Below are positions 40,946-51,100 of a stretch of DNA of 64,000 nt, one piece after another. This stretch comes from Glaciimonas sp. PAMC28666. Lineage in GTDB: Bacteria > Pseudomonadota > Gammaproteobacteria > Burkholderiales > Burkholderiaceae_D. The DNA lies in contig NZ_CP070304.1 in assembly GCF_016917355.1 (NCBI RefSeq), forward strand, positions 3,348,001 through 3,412,000, in the 5' to 3' direction. How positions within the stretch are numbered: the stretch's first letter is position 1; each line of letters starts with the position of its first letter. The translations under genes were made by a program, and so were the position numbers. Under the pieces are notes generated by a model. That model saw nothing but the letters and a program-made list of their open reading frames with translations. It was not told where the DNA came from and ran no database searches.

Positions 40946-41923
40946 TCAAATTCGGTCAGTCGCTGAAATCGCGGCGCTATCGTGCATGCGGAAGTAATCG
41001 CGGGCATTCTCTACATCGCGCTTGATTGCTATGGTTAAGGTCGGTAGATCAACGTATTTTTCTTCGTCGCGCAATTTTTTCAAAAATTCGACCTCTACTA
41101 CTTTACCGTAGCAGTCACCGGAGTAATCAAGAATAAAGGCTTCCAGCAGCACATGCCCGCTTTTGTCGACGGTGGGACGGGTGCCGATACTTGCTACGGC
41201 GGGAAGGGGCTGTTCTGATAAGCCGTGAACGCGCACTACGAAAATCCCCGATAACGCCGGCTGTTTATGATGCACCCGCAAATTCAGCGTGGGAAATCCC
41301 ATTGTGCGTCCCAACTTTTTCCCGTGCACCACGTGCCCCGAAATAGCATACGGATGACCCAGCAACGTCCGGGCCGCGGCAAAGTCGCCATTCGCCAGCG
41401 CCAGGCGTACTGCTGACGACGATACCCGGGTTCCGTCATTCATGACATTCGGGAGGGTTTTTACCTGAAAGCCATATTTTTCCCCGGCTTCAATCAATGT
41501 TGCGATGGTGCCAGCACGGCGTGCGCCGAAACAAAAGTCCTCTCCTACCATCAACCACTTGATGTGCAAGCCTTGCACTAATACTTTCTCGATAAACTCT
41601 TGCGGCGTCAGGCTGGAAAAATGCGCGTTGAAATGTTCCACGATCACCCGGTCAATACCGGCCTGCGCTAAAGATTGCAACTTGTCGCGTAAATTGGCAA
41701 CGCGGGTGGGCAATGTGACAGGATACTGTGACTGCTGAGCAAAAAATTCGCGCGGATGTGGCTCAAATGTCATGACTGCGGCGTCGAGACCTAATTCTGT
41801 CGCTGCTTGACGCACGTGCGCGAGTAAAATTTGATGGCCGCGATGTACGCCGTCAAAGTTGCCGATAGTAAGCGCGCAGGGTGCGCGCGATTCAGCGTTG
41901 GGAAGTCCGCGAAATACCTTCAT
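40946..41923 (-). CDS. ribF: Bifunctional riboflavin kinase / FAD synthetase
   Basis: RibF phosphorylates riboflavin to FMN and adenylates FMN to FAD. The N-terminal FAD synthetase domain (about 1-180) has the nucleotidyltransferase motif TIGNFDGVHRGHQ and the VGEDFCFGARRAGT segment; the C-terminal riboflavin kinase domain (about 185-310) has GKKLGRTMGFPTLNL and VASIGTRPTV. The length is 325 residues. It is the first gene of the likely ribF-ileS-lspA-coaBC-dut run, and complements ribDE at 11126-12862. Confidence 0.97.
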   Translation of the reverse strand: MKVFRGLPNAESRAPCALTIGNFDGVHRGHQILLAHVRQAATELGLDAAVMTFEPHPREFFAQQSQYPVTLPTRVANLRDKLQSLAQAGIDRVIVEHFNAHFSSLTPQEFIEKVLVQGLHIKWLMVGEDFCFGARRAGTIATLIEAGEKYGFQVKTLPNVMNDGTRVSSSAVRLALANGDFAAARTLLGHPYAISGHVVHGKKLGRTMGFPTLNLRVHHKQPALSGIFVVRVHGLSEQPLPAVASIGTRPTVDKSGHVLLEAFILDYSGDCYGKVVEVEFLKKLRDEEKYVDLPTLTIAIKRDVENARDYFRMHDSAAISATDRI

Positions 41924-42073
41924 GGAAGTGGCCGGGATAGATGTTGCAAAACCGTAGATTATAAATGCTTTCGCGTCGCAACTCCTACCTACCGCTTGAA
42001 TGGTTGATCGTTCTTCGTTTTATTTTGATAATAAAAGAGTAAAAGCGATGAAAATTCGCGTCAGGAAGGCGGG

Positions 42074-42156
42074 ACCGATGCGATTGGCAGCTTACAAGGA
42101 ATATTGATGTTCCCAACTAAAGCTGCCAATCTAAAGCTTCCAACAACTGCATCGGT
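42074..42156. repeat. 83-bp two-tier inverted repeat between the YidB-family gene and ribF
   Basis: Outer arms ACCGATGC (42074-42081) and GCATCGGT (42149-42156) and inner arms GATTGGCAGCTT (42082-42093) and AAGCTGCCAATC (42120-42131) are all perfect. On the left they are contiguous (20 bases); on the right they are split by 17 bases that include a partial third copy, AAAGCTTCCAA. The structure is a 20-bp stem with one internal branch. It lies near the 3' end of the minus-strand YidB-family gene, so it may be its terminator; there is no good T-run. Confidence 0.7.
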
Positions 42157-42173
42157 TATCAAAATAACACGAT

Positions 42174-42635
42174 TTAAGCCGGTTTATTCCCGCCGAGAAA
42201 TCCACCTAGCAATCCCTCTAGTCCCGCTAAACCGCCTCCGGCTTCAGGGGTCTGCCCATTTGGTGTTAGTTTGTCAACCAATCCAGGTAAAATCTCCGAC
42301 AAATGACCTGCCGTTTCGCTTTCGGATAGTCCTGCGGCCTGTGCAAGCTGCTCAAGTTGACCGCCGCCCATCGCTTGCTGGACTTGATCGGGCGATATCG
42401 CTTGATTATGGCCATTGCTGATCCAGGAACTCACCGCGTCACCCAAGCCAGCGGCTTGAAATTTAGCCAGCAAGCCACCAAGACCACCTTCAACACCGCC
42501 TGCCCCTGCACCGGATTGGTTGGTGAGCATGCTGAGTGCAGCTTGTATCAGCATCGCTTTAGGATCGTTCGTTTGGCCCGGTTGCCCTTGCGCGCCGCTC
42601 ACTGCGCCAAGTATGCCGTCTAATAGTCCCATCAT
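42174..42635 (-). CDS. YidB family protein (DUF937)
   Basis: A 153-residue protein of the YidB/DUF937 family: MMGLLDGILGAVSGAQGQ, a Gly/Ala-rich stretch GAGAGGVEGGLGGLLAKFQAAGLGDAVSSWISNGHNQAISPDQVQQAMG, then LEQLAQAAGLSESETAGHLSEILPGLVDKLTPNGQTP. There is no signal peptide or membrane segment. The family is widespread and its role is unknown; the GLGDAVSSWISNGxN motif is diagnostic. It stands between ribF and rsmE on the same strand. Confidence 0.9.
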   Translation of the reverse strand: MMGLLDGILGAVSGAQGQPGQTNDPKAMLIQAALSMLTNQSGAGAGGVEGGLGGLLAKFQAAGLGDAVSSWISNGHNQAISPDQVQQAMGGGQLEQLAQAAGLSESETAGHLSEILPGLVDKLTPNGQTPEAGGGLAGLEGLLGGFLGGNKPA

Positions 42636-42798
42636 TTTCTCCTGAGTAATAAACGAATGTCAGCGTAAAACGACGGAAGATCGAATACGCAAGATGTTTT
42701 ACTATAGAACTATTTAAGGCTCAGCGCGAACGTTAAGTATGGTCTGTCCATTATTGGGGTGGCAAAACTGGTGATAATAATGGCAATAAAGGCAAGGC

Positions 42799-42868
42799 GA
42801 CTGTTACCAAGTGACTGCTACTGAGTGATTATTATTAAGAGGCTGTTATTAAGTGGCTGTTATTAAGC
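42799..42868. repeat. 14-bp tandem repeat (5 copies) upstream of the YidB-family gene
   Basis: Five head-to-tail units of 14 bp: GACTGTTACCAAGT, GACTGCTACTGAGT, GATTATTATTAAGA, GGCTGTTATTAAGT, GGCTGTTATTAAGC, with a decaying sixth unit after that. It fills the gap between rsmE and the YidB-family gene, where a promoter for the latter could lie. It is a degenerate minisatellite. Confidence 0.8.
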
Positions 42869-42919
42869 GACCGTGACTGCTAGTTCACACAATAGTTTGC
42901 CACCCGGTAGGCAAATCTA

Positions 42920-43645
42920 TTACATCTCACCCCAAATGCCATTCAGTGCGGCTAGGGCAGCGAGGCCCGCCGTCTCAGTGCGTAATATTCTACTCCCCAT
43001 GGACAGCATTAACGCGCCTTGCGCGCATGCGGCGCGCTCTTCCTGTTCTGTAAAACCACCTTCCGGACCGATTAATAACGCCACTGATTGCGGTGGCTGA
43101 TGGCGCGCCCAGCTGGACAAAGATTCTTCGCCGCGCGGTGACAAGAGAATTCGCTTGTGTAAATCCTGCTGACCTAACCAGTCATTGAGCGAGGTGAGCG
43201 GGGCGAGATGCGGCAATCGATTGCGTCCGCTTTGCTCCGCTGCGGCAACGATTACTGCTTGCCAGTGCGCTTGTTTTTTTTCCACCCGATCAGTCGAAAA
43301 TCGCACCACACAGCGCTGAGCAGAAAGAGGCTGAATTCCCGCTGCGCCCAACTCTACGGCTTTTTCGATAATCCAGTCGAGCTTTGACGATTCCGGCAGA
43401 GCCTGCGCCAGAGTGATGGCATAGGGCAATTCTGCTTCACGCGGGGAAAATGTTTTAATTTCTACGCTAACGCGTTTTTTTTCCACGCTGACGATGCTGG
43501 CAGTAAATTCACCGCCGCTGCCGTTGAATAACGTCACGGGCGCACCGAGTGTTAGGCGCAACACCTGTACGTGATGCGCAACCGCTTCCGGCAGAGCCAA
43601 ATGAGAGCCGATTTCAAGCGGGGTGGGGATGTAAAAACGCGGCAT
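42920..43645 (-). CDS. rsmE: 16S rRNA (uracil-1498-N3)-methyltransferase
   Basis: RsmE methylates U1498 of 16S rRNA using S-adenosylmethionine. The 241-residue product has an N-terminal PUA-like domain (MPRFYIPTPLEIGSHLALPEAVAHHVQVLRL) and a C-terminal SPOUT domain with the knot motif LLIGPEGGFTEQEERAA and the final MGSRILRTETAGLAALAALN. I start at ATG 43645 because MPRFY is the normal N-terminus; the frame continues 13 codons further upstream. Confidence 0.96.
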   Translation of the reverse strand: MPRFYIPTPLEIGSHLALPEAVAHHVQVLRLTLGAPVTLFNGSGGEFTASIVSVEKKRVSVEIKTFSPREAELPYAITLAQALPESSKLDWIIEKAVELGAAGIQPLSAQRCVVRFSTDRVEKKQAHWQAVIVAAAEQSGRNRLPHLAPLTSLNDWLGQQDLHKRILLSPRGEESLSSWARHQPPQSVALLIGPEGGFTEQEERAACAQGALMLSMGSRILRTETAGLAALAALNGIWGEM

Positions 43646-44093
43646 AGAATGAAGGAAGTAGTTTATCGGCAGTAGATTCGGCAACAGTGGTTTGCCGAAA
43701 CAATCAAAACATCATGGTAATGGAAACATTATTGATCTGTCGCAAGATTGACTAGTATGACGGAAGTTAATCGAATCCGCTATTTGTCCGTCGCTGGTCG
43801 TTACCGGTTGCATCGCCTTGTTAATCGACAGCACAACAGGCGGGGCCACGCCATTGACGGGTAGTCGGTCGAGGCGGTATCAGCCGTTCCAGCGGTGCTT
43901 AAACCCGCTATTTTGCAATTGAAAAATGCCTGTCCGCGCGTTTTTGCAACGGGAGGGGCTGCATTTTGGTAAAATATTGCGCTTTAGTGCTTTATCACTG
44001 GGCGCGCGTGCGAATCGACCTTTTTATTGCTGCCGCTTATTACTTTCGCTTATTGCGCCCTGCACGAACAACCATTGCTTAACTGTGAACACA
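43646..44093. other. Divergent region rsmE / tkt
   Basis: 448 bases with no gene I can support. The tkt frame is open through part of it (from 43926) but is not conserved there. A TTGCAA (43944) and TAAAAT (43970) pair with 20-base spacing is too far apart for a confident promoter. Confidence 0.5.
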
Positions 44094-46085
44094 ATGACTA
44101 CACTCCCGACTTCGAAAATGGCCAACGCGATTCGCGCCTTGGCAATGGATGCAGTACAAAAAGCTACGTGCGGCCACCCCGGTATGCCTATGGGCATGGC
44201 GGATATCGCAGTAGCGCTTTGGGCAAAGCACTATCGTCATAATCCTACAAATCCAAAATGGATCAATCGGGATCGCTTCGTGTTGTCAAATGGACATGGT
44301 TCGATGCTGCAATATGCATTGCTGCATTTGACCGGCTACGATTTGCAGATGGATGAGCTGCGTAATTTCCGTCAAATGCACTCGAAGACGCCAGGTCACC
44401 CAGAGCTGGACATTACACCGGGTGTTGAAACCACGACCGGTCCGCTAGGACAAGGATTGACTAACGCAGTAGGTATGGCGCTGGCCGAGAAGCTGTTGGC
44501 CGCCGAATTCAATACACCTGCATTCCCTATCGTCGATCATTACACTTACACCTTTGTAGGCGATGGTTGTCTGATGGAAGGTATTTCACACGAGGCCTGT
44601 TCGCTGGCAGGCACTTTGCGTCTGTCCAAACTGATCGTACTGTACGACGATAACGGCATTTCGATCGACGGTCACGTTGAAGGCTGGTTCAAGGATGACA
44701 CCCCGAAACGTTTTGAAGCCTACGGCTGGCATGTCATTCGCAGCGTGGACGGGCATGATGTTGAAGCAGTTAACGCGGCTATCCATCAAGCAAAGTTAGC
44801 GGACAAACCAACCTTGATTTGCTGTAAAACAGTGATTGGGAAGGGTTCGCCTAATTTGGCTGGAACCGATAAAGTTCACGGTGCGGCATTGGGTGATAAA
44901 GAAATCGCGGCCGTGCGCGAAGCATTGGGCTGGACCTCTGCACCGTTTGAAATTCCTGAAGACGTGTATGCGGCATGGGATGCCAAAGTACAAGGTCAAC
45001 GCTTCGAAACACAATGGAACACATTGTTTGCGGCTTACAGCGTAGAGTTTCCCGCTAAGGCGGCCGAACTGACACGCCGCATGAAGGGCGAACTGCCAGG
45101 CAATTTTGATCAGACGCTGAGTGCTTACGTTGCCACGTGCGTCGAAAAGCAAGAAACCATCGCAACCCGTAAAGCGAGTCAAAATGCGATTCAGGCGTTG
45201 GCACCGGTATTGCCGGAATTCCTTGGCGGCTCCGCTGATCTGACCGGTTCGAATCTGACTAACTGGAAAGAATGTGTCGCAGTGCGCGCCGACCAACCGG
45301 GCAACCACATTAATTATGGCGTGCGCGAATTCGGCATGAGCGCGATGATGAACGGGATCACTTTGCATGGCGGCTATATTCCGTTTGGCGCCACCTTTTT
45401 GACTTTTTCCGATTACAGCCGCAATGCAATACGTATGGCTGCTTTGATGAAAATTCGGTCGATTTTTGTTTTCACGCATGACTCGATCGGTCTCGGCGAA
45501 GACGGTCCGACCCATCAATCGGTTGAGCATGTTTCGAGTTTGCGTCTTATCCCGAACCTCGATAATTGGCGTCCATGCGATACCGTGGAATCCGCAGTCG
45601 CCTGGGGTTTTGCAGTTAAGCGCCATGATGGTCCGAGCACATTGATTTTCTCCCGCCAAAATCTGCCATTTCAGCAACGTGACGCCGCACAAATTGCGAA
45701 CATTGCGCGCGGCGGCTACATTTTGAAGGATGCTAAGGACGCGAAAGGTATCATTATCGCGACCGGTTCTGAGATCGCGTTGGCCATCCAGGCAGCGGAC
45801 GTATTGGCCGCTGAGGGTATTTCTGTGCGCGTGGTCTCAATGCCGAGCACTGATGTATTTGATCGTCAGGAAGCCTCTTATAAAGCCAGTGTTCTGACCC
45901 GGGGCTTGCCGCGTGTAGCGATCGAAGCCGGCGTTACTTCAACCTGGTATAAATATGTTGGTCTTGAAGGCGCGGTTGTTGGCATTGATACGTTCGGGGA
46001 ATCGGCACCGGCTGATGTCCTGTTCAAGCACTTTGGCTTCACAGTGGAAAATGTGGTCGCCAAAGTCAAGCTGACATTGGCATGA
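44094..46085 (+). CDS. tkt: Transketolase
   Basis: Transketolase moves two-carbon units between sugar phosphates in the pentose phosphate pathway (and in the Calvin cycle where present) using thiamine diphosphate. The 663-residue product has [21 protein letters not shown] near the N-terminus, the ThDP motif [20 protein letters not shown]...DDNGISIDG, the central DLTGSNLT and HYGVREF-like [10 protein letters not shown], and [16 protein letters not shown] start at ATG 44094, where family similarity begins. Its stop overlaps the start of the GNAT gene (ATGA); gap follows, forming a sugar-phosphate gene group. Confidence 0.98.
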   Translation: MTTLPTSKMANAIRALAMDAVQKATCGHPGMPMGMADIAVALWAKHYRHNPTNPKWINRDRFVLSNGHGSMLQYALLHLTGYDLQMDELRNFRQMHSKTPGHPELDITPGVETTTGPLGQGLTNAVGMALAEKLLAAEFNTPAFPIVDHYTYTFVGDGCLMEGISHEACSLAGTLRLSKLIVLYDDNGISIDGHVEGWFKDDTPKRFEAYGWHVIRSVDGHDVEAVNAAIHQAKLADKPTLICCKTVIGKGSPNLAGTDKVHGAALGDKEIAAVREALGWTSAPFEIPEDVYAAWDAKVQGQRFETQWNTLFAAYSVEFPAKAAELTRRMKGELPGNFDQTLSAYVATCVEKQETIATRKASQNAIQALAPVLPEFLGGSADLTGSNLTNWKECVAVRADQPGNHINYGVREFGMSAMMNGITLHGGYIPFGATFLTFSDYSRNAIRMAALMKIRSIFVFTHDSIGLGEDGPTHQSVEHVSSLRLIPNLDNWRPCDTVESAVAWGFAVKRHDGPSTLIFSRQNLPFQQRDAAQIANIARGGYILKDAKDAKGIIIATGSEIALAIQAADVLAAEGISVRVVSMPSTDVFDRQEASYKASVLTRGLPRVAIEAGVTSTWYKYVGLEGAVVGIDTFGESAPADVLFKHFGFTVENVVAKVKLTLA

Positions 46086-46684
46086 GTGTGGGAACAAAGA
46101 AGCCAAAAATCGTGCCTAAGGTAACTAAGGTAGCCGACGTCACCGAATTCACCAATATTGTCGGTGACTTTTCGGTGCGTCGCGGTACCGTGGCCGATGC
46201 TGGAGTGATCGCCGCAGTGCGCATTGATAGTTGGCGAACCACCTATCGCGGGATACTTCCTGTCGCTTATCTCGATAGCATGAAAGTCGAAGAAAGTACC
46301 GCATTATGGACACGCATCTTGCAAGCAGCGTCCGATGCGGCGTGCGTGTTTGTCGCTGAAATTGATGGTGAAATCGTTGGGTTTGCTGCCGGCATGACGC
46401 TAAGCGAACCAAAGCTTGGTTTCGATAGCGAATTGACGGCGATTTATTTGATTCCATCGGTGCAGCGGGCCGGTATCGGCCGCCGTCTGGTCGCGCATGT
46501 TGCGTCAACGCTGGCCAGTGCCGGTGCTAACAATATGCTGGCTTGGGTCTTGGCTGAAAACGACATTGCCCGCCAGTTTTATAGCAAACTCGGCGGCGAG
46601 CTATTGACTGAACAAGCATTTAGCTGGGACGGTCTGGATATGCAGGAAGTCGGCTACGGCTGGCGTACGATACGCGTGGATTAA
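46082..46684 (+). CDS. GNAT family N-acetyltransferase
   Basis: A 200-residue protein with a GNAT fold (about 33-195): [34 protein letters not shown] at the start, [25 protein letters not shown] with the acetyl-CoA-binding R/Q-x-x-G-x-G/A pattern, and [19 protein letters not shown] near the end. A 30-residue Lys/Val-rich tail precedes the domain. The ATG overlaps the tkt stop, so it is made together with transketolase. The substrate is unknown; it could be a small molecule or a protein lysine, and the coupling with tkt and gap is suggestive but not proof. Confidence 0.85.
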   Translation: MSVGTKKPKIVPKVTKVADVTEFTNIVGDFSVRRGTVADAGVIAAVRIDSWRTTYRGILPVAYLDSMKVEESTALWTRILQAASDAACVFVAEIDGEIVGFAAGMTLSEPKLGFDSELTAIYLIPSVQRAGIGRRLVAHVASTLASAGANNMLAWVLAENDIARQFYSKLGGELLTEQAFSWDGLDMQEVGYGWRTIRVD

Positions 46685-46802
46685 TACAGTTTAAATACGC
46701 GAGTTCGGTTCGACTTTGATGCGGACTTCATACAGACCTGAACGACGGTGGTTTTTAACGATCGTCGGAATTACGATTTTGTTCATACCTTAGGAGAAAA
46801 GC

Positions 46803-47813
46803 ATGACTATTCGCGTTGCAATCAATGGCTATGGCCGCATCGGCCGCAACATCCTCCGCGCCCATTACGAAGGCGGTAAGAAGCATGATATCGAGATCGT
46901 GGCGATTAACGATTTGGGCGATCCAAAGACGAATGCGCATTTGACCCAATACGATACAGCGCACGGTAAGTTTCCAGGTACTGTTACGGTGGATGGCGAC
47001 GCAATTGTCGTCAACGGCGACCGTATCAAAGTGTTCGCACAACGCAATCCAGCTGAACTCCCATGGGGCGAACTGAAGGTGGATGTCGTTCTGGAGTGTA
47101 CCGGTTTCTTCACCACCAAGGAAAAAGCCAGCGCGCATATCCACGGCGGCGCAAAGAAAGTCATTATTTCGGCACCAGGCGGCAAAGATGTTGATGCCAC
47201 AATCGTTTTCGGCGTCAATCACAATGTGCTGAAGTCGACTGATACGGTCATTTCGAACGCTTCATGCACCACCAATTGTCTGGCACCGCTGGTCAAGCCT
47301 CTGAACGACAAAATTGGCGTGGTGAATGGTCTGATGACTACGATCCACTCCTACACCAACGATCAAGTGCTGACTGATGTTTATCACGAAGATTTGCGTC
47401 GGGCGCGTTCAGCCACAATGAGCATGATTCCAACCAAAACCGGCGCCGCTGCAGCAGTTGGTCTGGTGTTGCCTGAGTTGAACGGGAAACTAGACGGTTT
47501 TGCTATTCGTGTTCCGACCATTAATGTGTCGCTGGTCGATTTGTCATTTGTTTCCGCACGTGAGACGACCGTTGATGAAGTCAATGCGATCCTGAAAGAG
47601 GCTTCGGAAGGTTCACTGAAAGGAGTGCTGACTTACAACGTCGAACCATTGGTATCAGTCGATTTCAACCACAATCCGGCGTCGTCAAATTTTGATGCAA
47701 CATTGACCAAAGTTTCTGGAAGTCTGGTCAAAGTATCGAGCTGGTACGACAACGAGTGGGGCTTCTCGAACCGCATGTTGGATACGACCGTTGCACTCAT
47801 GGAAGCTAAGTAA
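46803..47813 (+). CDS. gap: Glyceraldehyde-3-phosphate dehydrogenase, type I
   Basis: This enzyme oxidises glyceraldehyde 3-phosphate to 1,3-bisphosphoglycerate (glycolysis) or the reverse. The 336-residue product has the nucleotide-binding N-terminus [20 protein letters not shown], an Asp after the second strand (AINDLGD) consistent with NAD use, the catalytic [13 protein letters not shown] with active-site Cys, and the C-terminal [14 protein letters not shown] strong ribosome binding site (TTAGGAGA) is seen. A terminator follows. Confidence 0.98.
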   Translation: MTIRVAINGYGRIGRNILRAHYEGGKKHDIEIVAINDLGDPKTNAHLTQYDTAHGKFPGTVTVDGDAIVVNGDRIKVFAQRNPAELPWGELKVDVVLECTGFFTTKEKASAHIHGGAKKVIISAPGGKDVDATIVFGVNHNVLKSTDTVISNASCTTNCLAPLVKPLNDKIGVVNGLMTTIHSYTNDQVLTDVYHEDLRRARSATMSMIPTKTGAAAAVGLVLPELNGKLDGFAIRVPTINVSLVDLSFVSARETTVDEVNAILKEASEGSLKGVLTYNVEPLVSVDFNHNPASSNFDATLTKVSGSLVKVSSWYDNEWGFSNRMLDTTVALMEAK

Positions 47814-48122
47814 TCTAACGATTGCTAAAGCGTAGTTTGGAGCCCCGCAAGTCGGGGCTTTTTAACGCCTGCATTGGATGTTCGCCGGTGACCTATAACG
47901 CGGGCTCCCACACCTCCGTAGCGGTATTGCGCGCCATCCGATTAGCAGAATGTGAGCGTTTAGGCGGGGCTGAGCAATGATCGAAAAGTGGTTGCTGAGC
48001 GACTTGTATGATCATAAGCTCCGTCAGTGATCATAATAGATCCAGAGCGGTCAGACCAAAACCGCCTACGGAATAGGTTTTCGACTATCAATTGATTCAC
48101 TATTCTAACAAGGCGTCCGCCA
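47814..48122. other. Intergenic region between gap and the toxin-like gene
   Basis: 309 bases. It contains the gap terminator and then a segment with TGATC-based repeats (TGATCGAAA at 47978, TGATCATAA at 48009 and 48028) that could be regulatory for the gene at 48123. No other gene is seen. Confidence 0.55.
47841..47864 (+). terminator. gap intrinsic terminator
   Basis: Arms AGCCCCG and CGGGGCT with loop CAAGT, followed by TTTTTAA. Confidence 0.88.
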
Positions 48123-51100
48123 ATGATCGTCGGCTCACGTCCTTCCTCTTACAGTCATCCTGTAATACCCAATGTTCAGGAAAATGTTAAGGCAAATACA
48201 GCCTCAGACATCGATGCAAATCGCCGCGGAGATGGTGATTCTCCGTTCCGTGCAACGTTAATAGCCCTGCTGAATGAAATTAAACGGGATGTAAATGGAG
48301 CGTCGCCAATCACATTGATCGAAAGGTTTCAGCAGCGTTTCTGCGACCTTCTTGAAGACAATAAAAAAACCTTGCCATTTTTTTCCGGCAATTTACGGGA
48401 ATATTTTAATCATTCGGATAGTCACTGCGTGGCCTTGCTGGAACCTTTATTAAGATGCAGCCCAACGTTGATTGCCCTATGCCGTGTCTTTTTAGGGGCG
48501 GGCAGGAATTGCCATGTAGTGCAAGGTGAGGATTACGCTGTCTCGACAGAAAATGGTATTTCTCGTGTCACGTTGGGGTTAGACGTTCAAGGGGCATGGT
48601 CAGAGCGGATAGTGGGCGGAGAAATTACCAGCGGCGAGCAGTGTGCAGTAGTAACGTTATTAACCTTGTGGCTAAGTCATCTGACCGATAGCGAAATTGA
48701 TCCTGCGTTAGTGATGGCCTTTCTTCAGCTAATCGAGTTTGAGATTGCGCCGTATGGTTTGTCGCTGGAGGTTGAGGTCGATTCGCTGGATGGATTATCT
48801 TTTGACGCATCCATTGCAGCGTACACAAAACAACAGCAACGATGCCATCAGAATAGTGGTGCTCAAGCTCAAGTTGATCGGGTTTGGCTGCCGGTCGAAA
48901 ATAAAAGCGTACTTGGATTGTTGCTGGAATTAGTTGCGCACGTTAGCGAGCTTTGTCGGCCGTGTCCAAAATTAAGTCCCGCGAATCCGGCTGATTACCT
49001 CGATTTGATACGTGCGCTGTTTGGTGCTGGTTCGCTGTACGGCGACCAAAGCGAACATAAAGATCAACGATCAACGATGTTACCAATGGACTTAGGCGAA
49101 CCTTTTCGGCAAGTTCCGTTCAGGCCGTTATTTTCCATGTCGATGGCGGGTGATGGGTGTGAGTTTCAATTTTCGAAAAAATTTATTCCCCTCGACAGAA
49201 ATAGCGCAGTAGAACTAAAAATCCATACTGCTCCGGCACCTTGGGAACGTGGGAATAATTGTCGTGGCCCGGTGCTACTTACTTTGGATGGTGCGAGCGG
49301 CCCACATAATGGTAGCGTTGAGAATAATGGTTCGTTGCACATTGTCACGGCAATTGATCGGAACGCATTTGGGAACAATAAAATAGCTGTACGTTTTGGA
49401 GATACGCAGACGGCAGCAAGCGATAACCAGGACCTACCCCCTTTATGGCTAAAGGTGAAAAGCAGCGGCGCTGATCTCATTGTACAAATTGGTGAAGGCG
49501 TTTTTGGTTCTCGCCAGATCCTTTTTGAAAATAAAATAACTACGGTTACGACCTCAACAACGGTGACAAAACCTGGTCCTGCACCCGAGAAAAAGCCGAC
49601 AATAATCGTTTCGCAGCATGCCCTTACCAACGCCGGCCCGACCTTTCCGGTATCGAGTATTCCTGCTAATAACGATAATGCATTTAGATTGAGTAAGGTT
49701 TCCTCGGGCTTTTTTGGAATGATAGATCGTGAATTTGATCGCGCTGCGAAGGGAGTTGAGGCCACCTTGTTTTCTCCATTTTGGGCAAGTAGTCAACCGC
49801 TTGGTACAGATGTCGAATCGGACCCGAATGCCATCGCAGCCCGCAAATTGTTCAGAGACAGTTACATCAATACCTTTTACAAATTAGATAGTTTACCGCC
49901 AAGAAGATTGACTTCAATGGCGGTCAGTGCTGATCGGCGATATGCCGCTATCCTGGACGAAGTCCTCACAGATGAGAGGGAAGACTTTAATGCGCTAAGG
50001 GATCAAAAGGATCTGTTAGCTCCCGAAGATATTTTGGTGATGTATGCAAACAGAATCAAGCGGACCCAGCATCAATTAGCGGAATACGGTGTTAATAATG
50101 CAGCGGCTGCTGCATTAATCGAAATCCAGGAAATTAGATTAAGGACCTTCAAAAAACGTTACGACAGTCAGTCGCAGTTGCAAGGGGATCTGGCCGCGCT
50201 GGTCGCCATTGGGAGGGCGCGCGGGGAACCGGGACAACCCGAGGTTTTCCAACCACAACCACTATCTCTGGCGCAGGCCAGAGTTGAGGCGATGCGGCTC
50301 TACCTCGTTTCACATGACGTGCCGGGCCCTGATGTGGTGAGCGGCAGATCGGACCACGTGTTGTTGGCGTTAGCTAATGACGTTTACGACCGCACATCCG
50401 CGAATTACAGCCTCCATGTTGCAAAGCGATTGGCAGAGCTGGAGGCCATAAATTATTATTTTCCCGCCAAGGTCAGGCAACTGCAACTCGATATCAATGA
50501 TCCGGACCTTATCGACAAGTTTATTTCCGCACATTACGCAGTATTTGATGTGGAAACCGTGCATCGATTTCATCGCAAGCAGTTTGAGACAATCGACCTT
50601 AACATTCCTGTATTGAGACCGCGTGGTCAAGTGGGTATCCGGAGATATTACGAGCAGCTTAATGAATATCTGCAAGATCATCTGGCAGGGCACGCCGATA
50701 GTATTGTCCAGCGAGTATCCACGGGTATCAGCGCTCTTGACCTCGAAAGACCTTATCAAGCTGTTATCGGTCTCGATATTATTTATCGGGACGATGGTGT
50801 GCCTATGCGCGGCGGGATGCCCAACATCATCAGACGGCCGGTAACCGGCGATAACCGGATTTATTTAGTGAAGGGAGATTCTGGCACCATCTACGCCACC
50901 AGCACGTTTGGCGGGGCTTTGGTCATTGAAGAGGCGAGTGCTTTCATCGACCCACGTAAGTTCGATGCGCTTGCACGCCACGATATAACGCCGAAGATGG
51001 TGATATCGATTGCCGCGCTGGCCAACCTACTTTGGCCCAATAATTCGCCGTTGCCAAAAAATAAGAGACTCGAAATGCTTGCGCCTCGGCGCTATGCCTT

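Noticed and set aside
40846-42868. Tandem repeats considered as CRISPR arrays
   Set aside because: Both arrays are head-to-tail units of 13 or 14 bp with no spacers, and no cas genes are present.
44796-45692. Long open frame (about 298 codons) on the minus strand inside tkt
   Set aside because: It lies fully opposite a clear transketolase gene, has no recognisable domain and reflects codon bias of tkt.
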